Shown here piece by piece: positions 45,020 through 57,300 of a stretch of 64,000 bases of DNA. A program made the translations under genes and the position numbers. Positions within the stretch are counted from its first letter, which is position 1; the number at the start of each line of letters is the position of its first letter. The notes below the pieces were generated by a model. That model was not told where the DNA came from and made no database searches. It saw only the letters and a list, made by a program, of their open reading frames with translations. Origin of the DNA: Salvator merianae (taxonomy: Eukaryota > Chordata > Lepidosauria > Squamata > Teiidae); assembly GCA_003586115.2 (NCBI GenBank), contig QVOM02000034.1, positions 115,437,815 through 115,501,814 on the forward strand, in the 5' to 3' direction.

Positions 45020-45610
45020 AAGCACCTAAAAGTCCTTGGCTTCTAACTCCTGCTCCCATTTGAAAAATGTGATTTTGGCACATTCCTAAAATTCTAGAAC
45101 TCCATAGGTATACATGGTAGGGAAATATTAAGCAAAAAACATAGACAGTGAAAGTTAATAGAAACTAAGGAGAAAGATTTTGTTTCAGTATTTTGCATCT
45201 CTTCACATTCCCACCATAAATGAAAAAGTACCCATATTTTTTTTGTTTTTCCAGTACAATTTTGAGTATGTAGGATTTACCAGTACCAATGGCAAAATAT
45301 TTTAGACTTATTTTCTTTACTTGAAATAGTATCAGTAAATTTAATAGATTTATTCCAAGTTTTTCCCATTATTGCACTGAAATAAAAAGCCTGCATCCAT
45401 TTAATCATATCTTTTTAGATTCAGGCTCTGCTAAAGATCTAAATGTACCACCTCAATTGTGCACTTCTTTCTATACTGTTAATAGCATTTGAAAATACTA
45501 ATACCAATATGAAGGTTGACCACATTCCAAATTTAATTCTGCACAGATTTTAACCAATTAATAAATCCACAAATCTATAGAATTAAAGTATTTCCATTAC
45601 TCAAATATTG
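45020..45610 (-). mobile_element. L1 LINE relic, ORF2 C-terminal (cysteine-rich) region
   Basis: Minus-strand translation gives KWMQAFYFS, KENKSKIFCHWYW and FHLWWECEEMQ pieces, typical of the L1 ORF2 C-terminal region with its WWEC-type motif. Stops are present. It is separated from the 46289-46543 segment by other inserted or diverged sequence. Confidence 0.75.
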
Positions 45611-46288
45611 TTGTAGAGTCATCCACAATACAAGGGTAGGAATGCCATCTGTTCCAGACCAACACTGACATCAATGCAGAGGTGCCATAGCTTTCCAGTC
45701 CACACAACTGACATTCCACTCAAGGCACCACCCACCCCTATTAGGAATTGGCTCAGGCCCCATCATTCATATGTCATGTTCCAAACACAAATGTGGAGCT
45801 GAACAGCATTCTGAAAGTGATCTGCATAGGTTAGGAAGACGGGGCAGCAGCAGTAATGCACAGATGCTGTGATGTTTCATCAAGTCCAAAATGCCGCCAT
45901 TCTCCTTGTTCCAGACTAGGTGTGCAAGCAGCAATGCCTGGCCAGAACAGATGGCATTAATCAAGTTATATATCTCTTAAATAAGTCTACAACTAATCCA
46001 GAATAGGGACTGTTTGGGATGGTTGTGGGCCAGACTAGCAGTAGCACTGGTTGTGGGCCAGAGAGAACAACACAAACTAGGCAGCTGTTTGGTCTGGCCT
46101 ACTGAGCAAATGCAGAAATGGACAAAGATTAAGCACAAATGCCAAAGGGGAAATCCCTGGACTCAAACAATTTTTTAGTTTCTCATCACACTAAGTGAAA
46201 TAGTACTAATAAGCTATGAATCGACTCCTCTCACCCCATAACATAGCATGTATACGTACAGAGAATTTGCAAACTTCAGTAACTTAAT

Positions 46289-46543
46289 TTAAGTAGTCAA
46301 TCCAGCTTTATAATCCAAAACAAACAGGTAGCATAATATTAAATCCATTCTATTCTTTAACATCATGAAGAACCTTGAATTTAAATTTAGTTTATCATAA
46401 TTCCAAACAAATGTACTTAACTTCTTTTGCAAAATTTGTAATTGAATATCCTTAATCATGATCAGTATACGATGAAATATAACATTTATTTTAATCGCAG
46501 CAATCCTACGTAACCATGACATTCTCAGTTTGGACCAATACAA
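46289..46543 (-). mobile_element. L1 LINE relic, ORF2 region after reverse transcriptase
   Basis: The minus strand encodes SWLRRIAAIKINVIFHRIL, then a stretch ending LDYKAGLTT. This matches the conserved block downstream of the L1 ORF2 reverse transcriptase (WLGRIA-IKMNILPK type). It is the upstream part of an antisense L1 relic continuing to about 44480. Confidence 0.8.
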
Positions 46544-46889
46544 GAAATCTGATTATATAGTATTCCACAAGGATACATTCCAAATGTGGAATTTTGGTAT
46601 GGGCACAGTTCCAAAATGGTTGCCATATGGCATGAGAAAGAACACAGAAATCAGATGAAACATGAGATCCACTTCTCATTTGAGAAAGAAAAGGAAAACA
46701 TCGAAACAGAGCATGACAGGGTATATTTAAACTTTCTGGAGAAGCTAGAATGGGAACATTCATATGTTCTTAACATGAAGAATAGAAGATTGGTCCTCCA
46801 ACTGGCCATTCTAGTGACTTCCACACATCGCAAATGGAGGAACATTGGTTCATGCTGCAGGTGCTGGCCGTGAATCGAGTGATTCAGGT

Positions 46890-47275
46890 CAAGTCTGCAG
46901 TGGCAGGTAGCAGCTCATGCTAAGGGCTATCCACATTTCCATGGCCAGGCCCAGGCCAAATTTGGAGGCTGGGACTGAAAGTTACTGGCTGGACCTGTTT
47001 TTGCTAGGTGCCCAGAAATAGTTCGTTTAGGGGCCCATTTCTGGAGTTGTAATGAAATGGGCCAAGCTCCACACCCTGGGTGGACCACCAGACAGTTGGT
47101 CTGGTCTACCCCTAGGAATGTATGGGAGATTACTTTGAAGCAGTCTCCCCTTTGAGCAATCTTTGGCACCATTTTCACATTAGAAGCCACTCCAACATCT
47201 GATCCCATACAGACAGGCAATTACATGGGAAGCTTGTTCTCCCACTAATCTGCCATGTGTGCACCCAAGAACACC
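46890..47275 (+). repeat. Dispersed repeat G, copy 1
   Basis: AGAAATAGTTCG...GGGGCC, GGGAGATTACTTTGAAGCAG, TCTCCCC and CATACAGACAGGC are also found in the same order at 58505-58850. Probably a degraded non-autonomous DNA transposon; termini not defined. Confidence 0.45.
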
Positions 47276-47454
47276 ACACTCACCATATGACTCACCATAA
47301 AGAACCAGGACAATGTTCTTTCACAGCTGTTCAGCCAAATTATAGAAAATTTATATGATAATGTACATGAAGCATTGCAAACACTCTAGCACGTGATGCA
47401 AATACATAATTAATATGTATATGCATTAATAACTGCATTTTTAATTTCAAAACA

Positions 47455-47535
47455 TTTATGTTCCAAACTTTTACTTATTAAGTACCCCAGATGGCTTACA
47501 CATTAATAAAAATCTAATTAACAAGAAAACAATTA
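47455..47535 (-). repeat. Old LINE 3' tail
   Basis: TTTATGTTCCAAACTTTTAC, CCCAGATGGCTTACACATTA and AAAATCTAATTAACAAG match the reversed tail type. Confidence 0.4.
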
Positions 47536-47539
47536 TTTT

Positions 47540-48180
47540 GCCAATTAACTCCTTAGCAATATAACGGGTTGTTCACAACTGATCAACGTAAACAACGCAG
47601 AGCATCAAATAACGTAAAGAGATTATCCTCTCTAGAGAGATTATTGTCTAAAGAAGAAATAGATTATTTGACTGCAGTCTCGTTTACTATTTCTGTTGCA
47701 CGAGTTCCTGCTGAATCTGTTTACAAGATTAATGGAGTTCAATTATCCTCATAGCAGATTCTGCTACCCTATTTTCTATACCAGTAAGGCTTTAAAATAT
47801 CAAATAATGAATTTCCTTTATTTTAATTTCTTTTGCTGCTGCACTCAAAGGGCCTTAATTATTTGCCTACATGTAATTCATATTACCATCAGTAGATACA
47901 TATTGGCTATGAGAAATTACTAGGTTGATACAGTACCCAAATGTAGGAGGTAGGCTGAGTGGATTACAGAGTGGATATTTCTTAGTAACCACTGAAAAGG
48001 AACATGAAATAAGTTATAACATCTAGACAGTAGAAGTTTACATGTGTAAATTTTCCATTTCATTCATTTTATCAACAAAGAAAGAAAAAGGAATGGAGCA
48101 GTTTTATGCCAATACAGAACAGCAGGGTTTCTGGGCCTCTGAAGAAATTTGTAATTTTCAGGCCTTCCTGTGGCAACTAG
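47540..48180. other. No gene recognised
   Basis: A 61-codon frame at 47569-47754 (MFTTDQRKQRR start) has no known domain and no support as a gene. Confidence 0.3.
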
Positions 48181-48183
48181 TAC

Positions 48184-48475
48184 AGATGTGCACAAACTGG
48201 AATTTAGTGGTTCAGTTCGAATCAGACTAACTACCCTTGATTCAAGTTTGCTTCAAACTGTTTTTTCTAACAACAGTGTGGTTCAGTTTGCATGTGAATC
48301 AAGCAAACCATAGCAAACTACTGTTGGTTCACTTGGTTAGTTAGAACACCCCTCGCTACAGGTTCGCTTTGAAACATTTTTTGTGTGTTTTTTTTAATTA
48401 TAGAATAGTTTGGTTCACATGCTAACAACACAGTTCACTGCAAATCACAGACTGACTGAGCCAGTTCAGTCTTCT
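48184..48475. mobile_element. Second family F copy, decayed
   Basis: The left end CAGATGTGCACAAACTGG matches the 5809-6151 element terminus, and the body has the same spaced GGTTCAGTT / GTTTGC / GTTCAC words. The right end is degraded, ending in a CAGTTCAGTC stretch, and no clean target duplication was found. Confidence 0.6.
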
Positions 48476-49159
48476 AGCCCATGTGGTTGTTTTCTTCCTC
48501 AAGACATTTCCTGTATTACCTGCACAGTAATTTGCATCTTTATGGTGGCTGCATAAAAGTTATGTATAATTAAAATGCATCTGGGACTCAATGATTTAAT
48601 AAACAAGAGCAGAGGGTAGAATAATGCCATTTCTAAATGAAAGCCATTGATGTGTAGTAGCCATTGACCTAGCCGTTTCTGAGTTTGAATCCACACTCAG
48701 TCATGGAATTTCACTGAGTGACTTGGGCCAGTTACTCTTTCTTAGGTTCCATCCACAAGAACACCTAAGGCATCCCAGGGTGCCTCAGGGTGGGTTGTCC
48801 AAACATCTGGGTGTTCAGGGGCCCAGGCATCCAGACACTTCCACCTTCTACTGATTACTACTGTAAACCACTGCCCTCCCTGACTGAAGTGACTATTGCT
48901 CAATCATCTTGGTTGCTTCAGCTGAGGAAAGTCATCGCCCATGTGGATAAATTTTGGTACTTCAGAGAGTGCAGGCTGAATTCCCCCCTGGTGCGAGCAC
49001 TGGCTTAGATCCTCCCAGCCTAGATCCTACACCTTATAGCTGCATGTAGATGCAGCCTTAGCCTAATCTACCTATTAGGATTATTAAGATAATAAAATAG
49101 ATGGGTGGATAATAACGTGTACCACCTTGAGCAATTTTGGGTCTTTACTGCACAGGACA

Positions 49160-49520
49160 TTGTCCCGGGCCAGGAAGGGGTTTACTGGCCTCCCCTCCAC
49201 ATATTAGCCATCAGTAGCATGCTCTGTATGCATAGGACAGAGCATGAATCAGGTTAGGGCACCCAAAATGGCACTCTGGTCCATTTCTCTGGTAGACCTC
49301 AACATGGTGTGTTACCTACCTGTCCCAGAACTCTGGGCTGTGTGCAGAAGACAGATGGCACTCTCTTCTGGATATGAGGGGGCATTTCAGCAATGCACAG
49401 GGTATGCTGCCAAAATGGATCCCACAGAACTCCAAAGGCTAGGGAGTTTCATTCTTGGCCTTCAGAGACTCTTGCATTGACTCTGAAGCTGGTGCAGCCT
49501 TTGGAGCCAGAAGTGGGAGA
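49160..49520 (+). repeat. Family H-related copy, decayed
   Basis: CATTTCAGCAATGCACAGGG, GGCTAGGGAGTTTCATTC and CTGAAGCTGGTGCAGCC align with the middle of 52379-52886. The left end may be near CTTTACTGCACAGGACA. Confidence 0.5.
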
Positions 49521-49529
49521 TGACACAGG

Positions 49530-51080
49530 ACACATCGTCCCAGTGCAGATGGGCTTGCCCAGGCCATTGGCAACCCATCCAGCCTGGCATTGTTGAGATA
49601 AGTGTGAAAAAGGGGTAAGAGAAAGATGGGATACAAATTCCAAAAACAAAAAATGAAATGAAATGGTCAAGGGACCATATCCTCTTTTAGCTTCCTCCTT
49701 AGATGTCCTTTTCAAGGGGAGAAAACAGAAAGTAAACAAGGGAGTGTTTGGAATCTTTGCAAGTGCCACTGCATTCTCAGATACCAGGCTGGCTAACTCT
49801 ATGTAGAAGAAGACTTTCTGAAAGGCCAAACTGTAGCAAGAATACTGATAGAATACCTGCAATTTCAAAACAGAAGTACACCAGTTGCTGTTGTCAGGAC
49901 AGGAGCCATATTTGCTGCCAGATGCTTCTCTGAAAGGATTTCATGAGAAGTAAGTAAAAGATAAGAATCTATATTGCTATAAAAGGTTTCCCCAGAGGTC
50001 CATTTCAAGATGCTTTGCCTTTGAAAGACAGTAAAACTGCTGAGCCAAGCAACTTAATGCTGGCAGAGCCAATGGCAGCACAGCAGCTATAATGGAGGGC
50101 ATGTTTTATAGCTAGATTCATCTGGCAGGAAAGAAGGTTATAACAATACAGAAGTATCAGGGGCATGTAAGACTTTATTTTTATCAACTTGCTGTCAGTG
50201 AACACTGACAGCCAAAGCCCATCTTGCATTATGGCCCCATGCTTCCTGACATTACTAAAAACTACTCCACAGACTTAAGCCCTTTTCCAAGATGCTGACA
50301 AAACCAAGCACACTTGCTTAAAACACAAAACCAGAAAAAAACACAATTTTGTTTATTCCACTTGAAAGAGACCTGCCTACATCAGAGCAGACAGAGCGCC
50401 CAGGGTCCAGTTCATCTTCTGAAGTGGAGAAATCAAAGAGTGGAGTGTCTTCTGAGTGTAAGGAAAGAGTGCACTAATCATAGAAGATCAGGACAGAAAG
50501 TGGGGCATTGTCTGCTTCTTCCTCTGCTTCATTGGAATCCGTCCCCCCAGAAGACCAATCAGAGCTTTGGTCCATGTCAAAAGCCTAACTGTATGTTTAC
50601 ACAATAATCAAAACATGCGTACCTTCTGCACCTTCAGTTGTTTTTGTATCTCTAGGTAAGGTTGCATCTGCATGGCAGAGTGAGCATCCCAGGAGCCAGC
50701 ACAGAGGTGGGAACCACATTTACCTTGCCACAGGTGCTACAGGCAGGGGGACACTACTGCAAGGGGGCTACTCTAACAGCAATGAAGTTCCTATCTAGGC
50801 TTTTCTTCACCAAACTGGAATGGCTGGAAGTTGGCCATTTTAGATACATCAGAAAGCAGACCAAGTAGGAACCATGGCCTTCTCCTCCATCCGTCACATG
50901 ACATCCATCACATCCATGACACAAGGCTGCAGGTATTGATCCAGAAGTACAAGAAGGTGTGGTGCAGTGTGGTGCCTCAATGGTAAACCAGGCACTTGTG
51001 TGTTTGACCATACAGCCCCCAGAACATCCTGCAGTCCAGACACCCAACTCCTGAAGTGACTCCTAAGCACCTTAAGGCAC
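49530..51080. other. No gene recognised
   Basis: The longest frame, 139 codons on the minus strand at 49449-49868, has no domain and overlaps a family H copy. 50640-51080 may contain further degraded inverted-repeat elements. Confidence 0.35.
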
Positions 51081-51089
51081 CACATGGAT

Positions 51090-51600
51090 AGTACCAATGG
51101 CTGTGTTTGCACTGGCCCAGTAAAACCAGCCCAGGGGCTGTTAGACTGCTCCATCTCCACTCTGGAGTGGTGTAGTAGAGACCACACACCCATGCTAGAA
51201 TGCTCCATCAGCACAGGAGAGAGCTTTGGAACGGGCTATGGTCCAAAAATGGTTCATTACCCTGCTCCAAACATGGACTGCTTGCAAGCAGTGCACAGAA
51301 TGTTCTAGCTGGTATACTGGAACAGCAGCCCACAAATGGACAGAACATAGGCCATGAACCAGTATACTGTACCCGGCAACATTTCACCAGGCACCAAGCA
51401 GTGGTGCTGAAATTGCAGCACTTTTGGGTAACTTCCATTCCAGACCTCCAAAGCTGGACCAGGATAAACTGTCTGCAAAGAGAATGACTCTTGGAATAGG
51501 CTACTAGTAGCCCATTGTGCCATGGACCAGGTCACCCAGAGTGGGCTAGTGTGGCATGGGATAGCTTTTGCCATGCAGAAAGGTCCTAAGTGTATTTAGA
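51090..51600 (+). repeat. Family B-like long element, degraded
   Basis: It shares GGGCTATGGTCC, ATGGACTGC and CTACTAGTAGCCCATTG blocks with 61904-62490 and 54585-54900. The possible left end TGTTTGCACTGGCCC is weak and boundaries are uncertain. Confidence 0.4.
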
Positions 51601-52009
51601 ACTGAAGCCAAGATTCCAAGATTCATGCTTTTTCAAGATCATGGTGAAGCTACAGGTAGTTCAGGCCATGGCCAATTCCTGAGGCTATTAATTAATATTA
51701 AAGTCCTAACTCCAGTGCTCAATTCAGAGAAATCAACCACAGAGTCTACTTTTTATGGATTCTTTCAAAAGAAATCTCAAAATGGATCAGAAAGGCCTAC
51801 AACTATGCCCAAACATATTTCAGAAACAGTTATTGGGAACCAGGAAAAACTCCCTCAATCTACAGTGCTTCTGTCCTAACAGGCAGTCAGCTGTGGCTAC
51901 TCAAATGTCTATCAAATTGGCCTCATTTATTCTCCCTTCTCTAAGCAGTGTGGAAAATAAAACTCAGCAAACATGCCATTTGTAGACTCAGTGGCTCTTT
52001 TAATTATCG

Positions 52010-52148
52010 CATTCTACGGTGGAATAGACTACATAGTGTGGATACTGTCCACACTGCATGGCTGGAAACCTTACCTGAAGTCGGCTACCAGCATTTGCAG
52101 TGCATCAAGCATTCTTGATGCTTGCTAGCAGCAAATGTGAACAAGCCC
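52010..52148 (-). mobile_element. Family A fragment
   Basis: The high-coordinate end read on the minus strand is GGGCTTGTTCACATTTGC, matching the family A left end. An internal hairpin GCATCAAG-CATT-CTTGATGC lies near 52102-52121. The low-coordinate end is truncated. Confidence 0.55.
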
Positions 52149-52299
52149 AGTATGAGTGCAAGCTTCCTTGCTGGCATTCAAGGTTATATTAAAGTCGTGA
52201 AGTGGAGACTGTGATGAGCCGGTGTGATGGGTCCCAGGATGGGCCAGTTGCTTTAGAAGCAGGCTACCACTGCTTTCACTGCCCCGTCTGATCAGTGCT

Positions 52300-52345
52300 C
52301 TAGAATGTTCATGAGAGGGGGAGGGGGAGACTGGCATATGAACAA
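52300..52345 (+). repeat. Short conserved block K, copy
   Basis: CTAGAATGTTCATGAGAGGG followed by GGAGACTGGCATATGAACAATC. The same block is at 61593-61643 and reversed at 21828-21885. Confidence 0.5.
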
Positions 52346-52378
52346 TCCCACCTGTGAATCATCTCTAAGCTGTCTCTA

Positions 52379-52886
52379 AGGGTCTTTCTACATTCATGTT
52401 TAATCTGTAATCGCAGCACTCGTAGTTGGCTTCTGTGTCTCATTGATCTGTGAAGCCCCAAACAACAATGATATGCTCCATCTACAAAGGACAGATCGGG
52501 CCCTTAATCTGGATCATGAGTAGACCTGTTTAAACAGGTCTACTAGCAGACCAGAGGGCCCTGTTCCAGAACATGGAGGCATGCAGAAGGCATGCCTCCA
52601 TGTTCAGGACTACCAGGGGACTCATTTCAGCAGTGCACCAAAGCATGCTGACAAAATGCATCCCCAGTGGCTCCAAGGCTAGGAACTTTCACTCCTAGCC
52701 CTTCAGAGCCCTCAGAGGCTGGTTCTGAAGCTTGTGCAAGTTTTGGGGCTGGGGCTGATCTGGATCAACGCTGTTTTCCAGGAAGCACTGTTCCAGACCA
52801 CACCACACTGTGTTCCAGACTAGCAGACTTCGCTGATCCAAACCCACTGGCCTGGAAGAAGACGCAATGATTTACAGAAAGGCCCT
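52379..52886 (+). mobile_element. Family H inverted-repeat element, about 508 bp
   Basis: Starts AGGGTCTTTCTACATT and ends ATTTACAGAAAGGCCCT. It contains palindromic words such as TAGACCTGTTTAAACAGGTCTA (52520s) and CATGGAGGCATGC / GCATGCCTCCATG (52570s). The block CAGTGCACCAAAGCATGC to GAAGCTTGTGCAAG is shared with 49385-49520. Confidence 0.65.
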
Positions 52887-53329
52887 AAGCTGCCTCAGAG
52901 GTACCTTTTTCAAAACCTGTATGTGAATTCAGCCAGAGTGTGTGCATCTCCGCTTACTGAGGGTTGCACTTCTTAAGTACAGTCTGGCCAATGCAGCAGG
53001 ACCTTTTTGCTTCTGCTCGACAGGTCACACCAACAATTCCCACGGCCTGTACACAGAAGCTGAGATTTTCAGTCTTCTGGCCAAATCAGCCTCTATGCAC
53101 AGGAGGCAGTGTCCCTGCAATTCCTCTTGCAGCAGTTCCATAAAATGCTGTGAGAGAATTAAGGAGTCAGCATGGGAGTTCCCGGGTGAGCAGTGACAGT
53201 CCCCAGGCACAACAACATGGGGGACAGTAGAAACTGGTTTCTCCTTGGGGATGAGGAAGGAACAGCCCCACCATGTAATGGAGATGCAGTCTAAGTCGGT
53301 GTGCTTCTATGTTCAAAGAGACAAGGCGC

Positions 53330-53620
53330 ATTACTGATTATTTTATGATGAAAACAAAAATAAAAGCAGAAGTCAAACACTCTGTCTGTTTCAGTTTCCT
53401 GAGGAGATAAATATAGTTTTCATACAATCTGCTCTCAAGAATCATAAAATCAAACCTTCCTGTTCTAATTAACTCAAAGCCAAGTAAAGCAATGTGATAG
53501 TAAAACATGAAGCTTTTTTTCATGCAGTGAGTCACCTTTGATTTTTTTTTTTTTAAATGTCATGCAAATACACAATCTTCTCTGAGAGCTCAAGCATGAA
53601 AAAGCAGCCAAACATGCTGG
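53330..53620. promoter_or_regulatory. Candidate enhancer or conserved noncoding element
   Basis: Unique-looking AT-rich stretch with a tight cluster of sites: TGAGTCA (AP-1, 53528-53534), CTTTGAT (TCF/LEF, 53536-53542) and ATGCAAAT (POU octamer, 53562-53569). No repeat signature. Function is inferred from motifs alone. Confidence 0.3.
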
Positions 53621-54584
53621 AGAGAAGCATACTGCTCTCTACTTCTGATTGGCTGATGCAACTCAGCTCAACTTGCCTACTCGGTTGCTAGTTTATTTTG
53701 TATTTGCTCGATGTACCGGGACCTATGGCTGTTAAGCAGCTTCCACATGGTCATTTTGGCCCACACCAGCAGCCCCTGGGGAATCCTACATCCACGTAGC
53801 AGATCGGTCCCTGAGAAACGGTGCCTCTTCAGGAACTTTCTGTCCACACAAGGACAACAGCTAGCATGCTCCATGAAGCAAAAATGGTGCCAGGAAGCGG
53901 ATTAAGCGATCTCCCAATGTTCCCAGGTGTAGACTGGCCCAGCTGACACACAGAGCCTGACACATTCCACTGGGCTCCTGGAAACAGCCCTAGAAATGGG
54001 CCATTTTTGGTCACCTAGTAAGAACAGCCCTGGATAGAATGGGCTGTGGAAGCATGGACTTCACAGGTACCTATCAGGCACCTGCCACCAGCTGCAACTC
54101 CAGGCTTGAATCCAGGCTTGATCTGGGCCTAGACTGGTGTCCACAGTGCACAACAATGTGCCCTGTGTGGAAACTGCCTTGGAGTCCTTTTTTCAAGCTT
54201 AGTTTGCTGCCCTACATCACTTTGTACGCATCACAGGATTTCCCACTTGAATGTGGGACTTCCAGCAGCAAGTCAACAGGGTTTCTACTAAATATAGCCA
54301 TAGTCTGAAGTCTTGTTTACTCTAGTGATTTGTTGTGCAGTTCAAAGCAATCCACTGTTCTTCCTCCTCTTTCTTCATTCGATCTAGTTGTGAGATCCTC
54401 ATCGCATTGTGCATATTTTATGCTATAAACCCTGCAATTCACATAGCCTGCCTGCTTTGGGGTGGTTTTATATTTTCCCTTAACTCAACAATAGGCATGT
54501 GTGCTGATTCAATTTGGCTGCAATCAAACTACTTCCTCTGTTCATCTGCACTGAACCGAGGAATATATAGAAACCTTGGCCATT

Positions 54585-54900
54585 TCCACACTAGGCAGTA
54601 GACCAGAACATGTTACCTGCACACTAGGGCAAACTGACAGAGGCTGTGCCCCTCTTTAGTATGGCCTGCCTGAATCAGATGAGACTGTGGACCAGGATAG
54701 GATGCCAGAATGGTGCCATACCCCAGTCCAAGGATGGACCTCTTTGCATTCCAGACCACCAAGGCAAGGCTCATAGTCCGGAGTACAGAGGCTGTTGGAG
54801 TGCTGTCCAGCTTATGGGGTGCATTCAGTTGGCATGGAGGCTAAAAAATTTGCTTCTATGTGCAGGTGTCAGCATCCCCCAAGGTGCTGTATAAATGACC
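54585..54900 (+). repeat. Family B-like element, degraded
   Basis: It starts near GGCCATTTCCACACTAGG and contains GCCAGAATGGTGCCATACCC, comparable with CACCAAAATGGCACCTTATT in 61904-62490. The right end is unclear. Confidence 0.4.
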
Positions 54901-55234
54901 TCCTAGGATGGCCAGACCACCCTTAAGTTGACTCCCCACTCCAGCCGTCTCCACCCATCCCCATGTGCATGCAGCCAGATATGGAAATAGAATAAACCCT
55001 AACAAAACAATATAAGGAAGTATTAGGAACAATCTGTCCAGAGCTATATTTGATGAACAGTTTCCAAATTTTCAGAAAACACACAATTTTCTAATGTTTC
55101 AGTTCTGTGGGTAATTTAGTGGAAGAGTCATAATCCTGAAATTTTGATATCCAGCCTTTTGATTGGGGGTGTATATGTGAACGGTGTGTTCCATCTCTAG
55201 AAATAACACATCCTTGCCATGGAGATTATATATA

Positions 55235-55375
55235 AAGTTTTCTGTTTTTATTTGTATACTACATTTCCACAGTATGCTCAAAACAGGTTATAAGGAATTA
55301 GTAACAAGCAAAATAAAAGAACTTAAAATCAATATAAAATATAATAAAATACATTTAAATAGAAAGGCCAAACAT
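55235..55375 (-). repeat. Old LINE 3' tail
   Basis: TTTTTATTTGTATACTACAT, CAAAACAGGTTATAAGG and ACTTAAAATCAATATAAAA match the reversed tail type. Confidence 0.4.
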
Positions 55376-55530
55376 GCATACATACACAACATAGCTTCCC
55401 CCCCTGCTGAGCATCTGACAGTTTTCAGATCCAAGCTCAGGCAGTCTTTTATTTTTACTGCAAGGCTCTTTACCTGTAAACAGGTAGAGATAAAAAACAG
55501 GGAATAAATTCAGGCAGGGTCCACAGTTCT

Positions 55531-55749
55531 TAGACTATATCACACATGTAAACAGCAGCCCCAAAGCAGCTTAGAGATGGTAGCAAGCATGCAGATACTA
55601 GTGTTTTCATTCCACCTCTAATCCATATTAAAGGCAGAGAATGTACTTTGAATATGCATTTAAAGGCCTTTAATGTAAATTAGAGACACTAGCTTACAGA
55701 TGTTATTACCTCTAAACCACATTTTTTTACTACATGTAGATGCGGTCTT
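55531..55749. mobile_element. Family D inverted-repeat element
   Basis: Left arm with CAGCTTAGAGATGGTAGCA and CTAATCCATATTAAAGGC; right arm with GGCCTTTAATGTAAATTAGA and CTACATGTAGATGCGGTCTT. It has the same layout and words as 27044-27268. Confidence 0.75.
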
Positions 55750-56754
55750 AGTTCCTAGACTTAATAGGAACAAAAGTTAACCAGTCTCCAAAGAAGATGC
55801 GGCCATGGCAGAACAGACTGCCCAGCACACACTGCCATACTGCATACTAGTCTTGACCAGGGTGCATGGCGCAGAAGCTGCCTAAAACTGCAGTGTATCT
55901 GGGTTATGAGTAAAATGGATAATGATTCATCAGCAGTTTTTTTAAAAAAAAAACCTTCTTCCTCTTTTAGATGGTCCAAGTTCTCACATAATTTGAATTG
56001 TAATGGTTCTTGCTCAACAAACTGTTTCCCATGAGGTGGACAGAATCATTTAATGAATGGTCTGACAAAAGCCAAGCTCAGCTCCTTTTGTTGATGACTG
56101 TGTTCTCACAAATTGGTCACATTCGTCTATTAGCTCCAAAGCAGATATGACATTTGTCAGACAGCTTGCCATTTTGCATAGTGGATTTTGAAATACTGTG
56201 CTTATTTGTGTGAGATGGAGGAAGGCTAATCAGATCTTTGTTCCTGTCAGAAGATAGTTCAGAATCCTTCCTAGTGCAATGCTACAGAACCACAATAGTG
56301 GCAGGAGCCACACAGGTGGGTGAAAGCCCCACCACTCCCCACACATCGGACCAAACACTTTCTTCAATCTGACAATGGGAGGAGTCTCCAAACACACTTT
56401 GAATGATGGAACACTGCAAAGGGTACCAATAAGTCCTCTGAAGCAGCAGCAGCAACAGAGCCACCACTGTAATGCAAGAACAGGTAGAAAAGCTCCAAGA
56501 GATGTTCAAATAACTCTGCCACCAAACAGTCACAACGGTGCTTATGGTGGCAAAGCAAGGGAGGAGCATGGCTATCATGCAGACACTGAGCTTCCTCTGT
56601 ATGGCATGCACAACAAGGGTACAGTTTCTAATGGTCCCATGTGGATCCTGCCAGTGTAGCAGCTAGAGTCTCAACAAACTAGGACTCAGGGTATCATGGA
56701 AACTCAGTGGCCTCAAGCCCATCAATGACTCAAAGCCTAATGAACCTCATAGGG

Positions 56755-56851
56755 TTGTGATGATAACACTGAGAATAATGTGCATCATCTTGAGTTCCTT
56801 TGAAGGAAGGCAGTATATAAATGCAATCAATCAATCAATCAATCAATCAAC
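56755..56851 (+). repeat. LINE/SINE 3' end with (AATC)n
   Basis: CATCTTGAGTTCCTTTGAAG, then GGCAGTATATAAATGCAATC, is a forward L2/MIR-type 3' end. It is followed by an AATC tetranucleotide run (56824-56850). Confidence 0.6.
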
Positions 56852-56924
56852 AAACATGTTCCCGCTAACTACAGTAGCAAGAAAACTCCCATTCATTCCA
56901 GTGCTAACAGTCCTTTAACACTTT

Positions 56925-57062
56925 GGCTGCATCCAGACCTCATTTATTTATTCTACTATATTTGGTTATTCTGGAATAAAGCATGGATATTCCAGAATAT
57001 TCATGCTTTAATCCAGAATATCCAAATATAATGGACTAAGTAAGCAATGTCTGGATGCAGCC
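56925..57062. mobile_element. Family E palindromic element, 138 bp
   Basis: Starts GGCTGCATCCAGAC and ends GTCTGGATGCAGCC. The arms continue with TATATTTGGTTATTCTGGA facing TCCAGAATATCCAAATATA, and CATGCTTTA near the centre. Arms are about 60 bp with a few mismatches. Confidence 0.8.
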
Positions 57063-57159
57063 TTTTTCTGCTTTCTGAAATATGCTCCCTCTATAGGTTA
57101 TTGCTGGTACTATACCTTTAACTTTTGTTGGGTCTTATTTTAAAACTGGATGATTGTAG

Positions 57160-57300
57160 TTCTGTGGTAGAGGAACTACCAGTAAACCAGCCCTGGAAGG
57201 AAGTCATGGCAAGCCACTTGTGTATCTGCCACGAAAACCACATGGATGGGTCTAGGAGTTGCTTCTCACCTGATGACACCTAACAACAATCGTAGTTCTC
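57160..57300 (+). repeat. SINE 3' body, head missing
   Basis: CATGGCAAGCCACTTGTGTA, CTGCCACGAAAACCACATGG and GATGACACCTAACAACAA match the common body of the tRNA/5S SINE group. The promoter head is not recognisable. Confidence 0.65.

Noticed and set aside
49449..49868. 139-codon minus-strand frame
   Set aside because: It overlaps a family H repeat and has no recognisable domain or splice structure.
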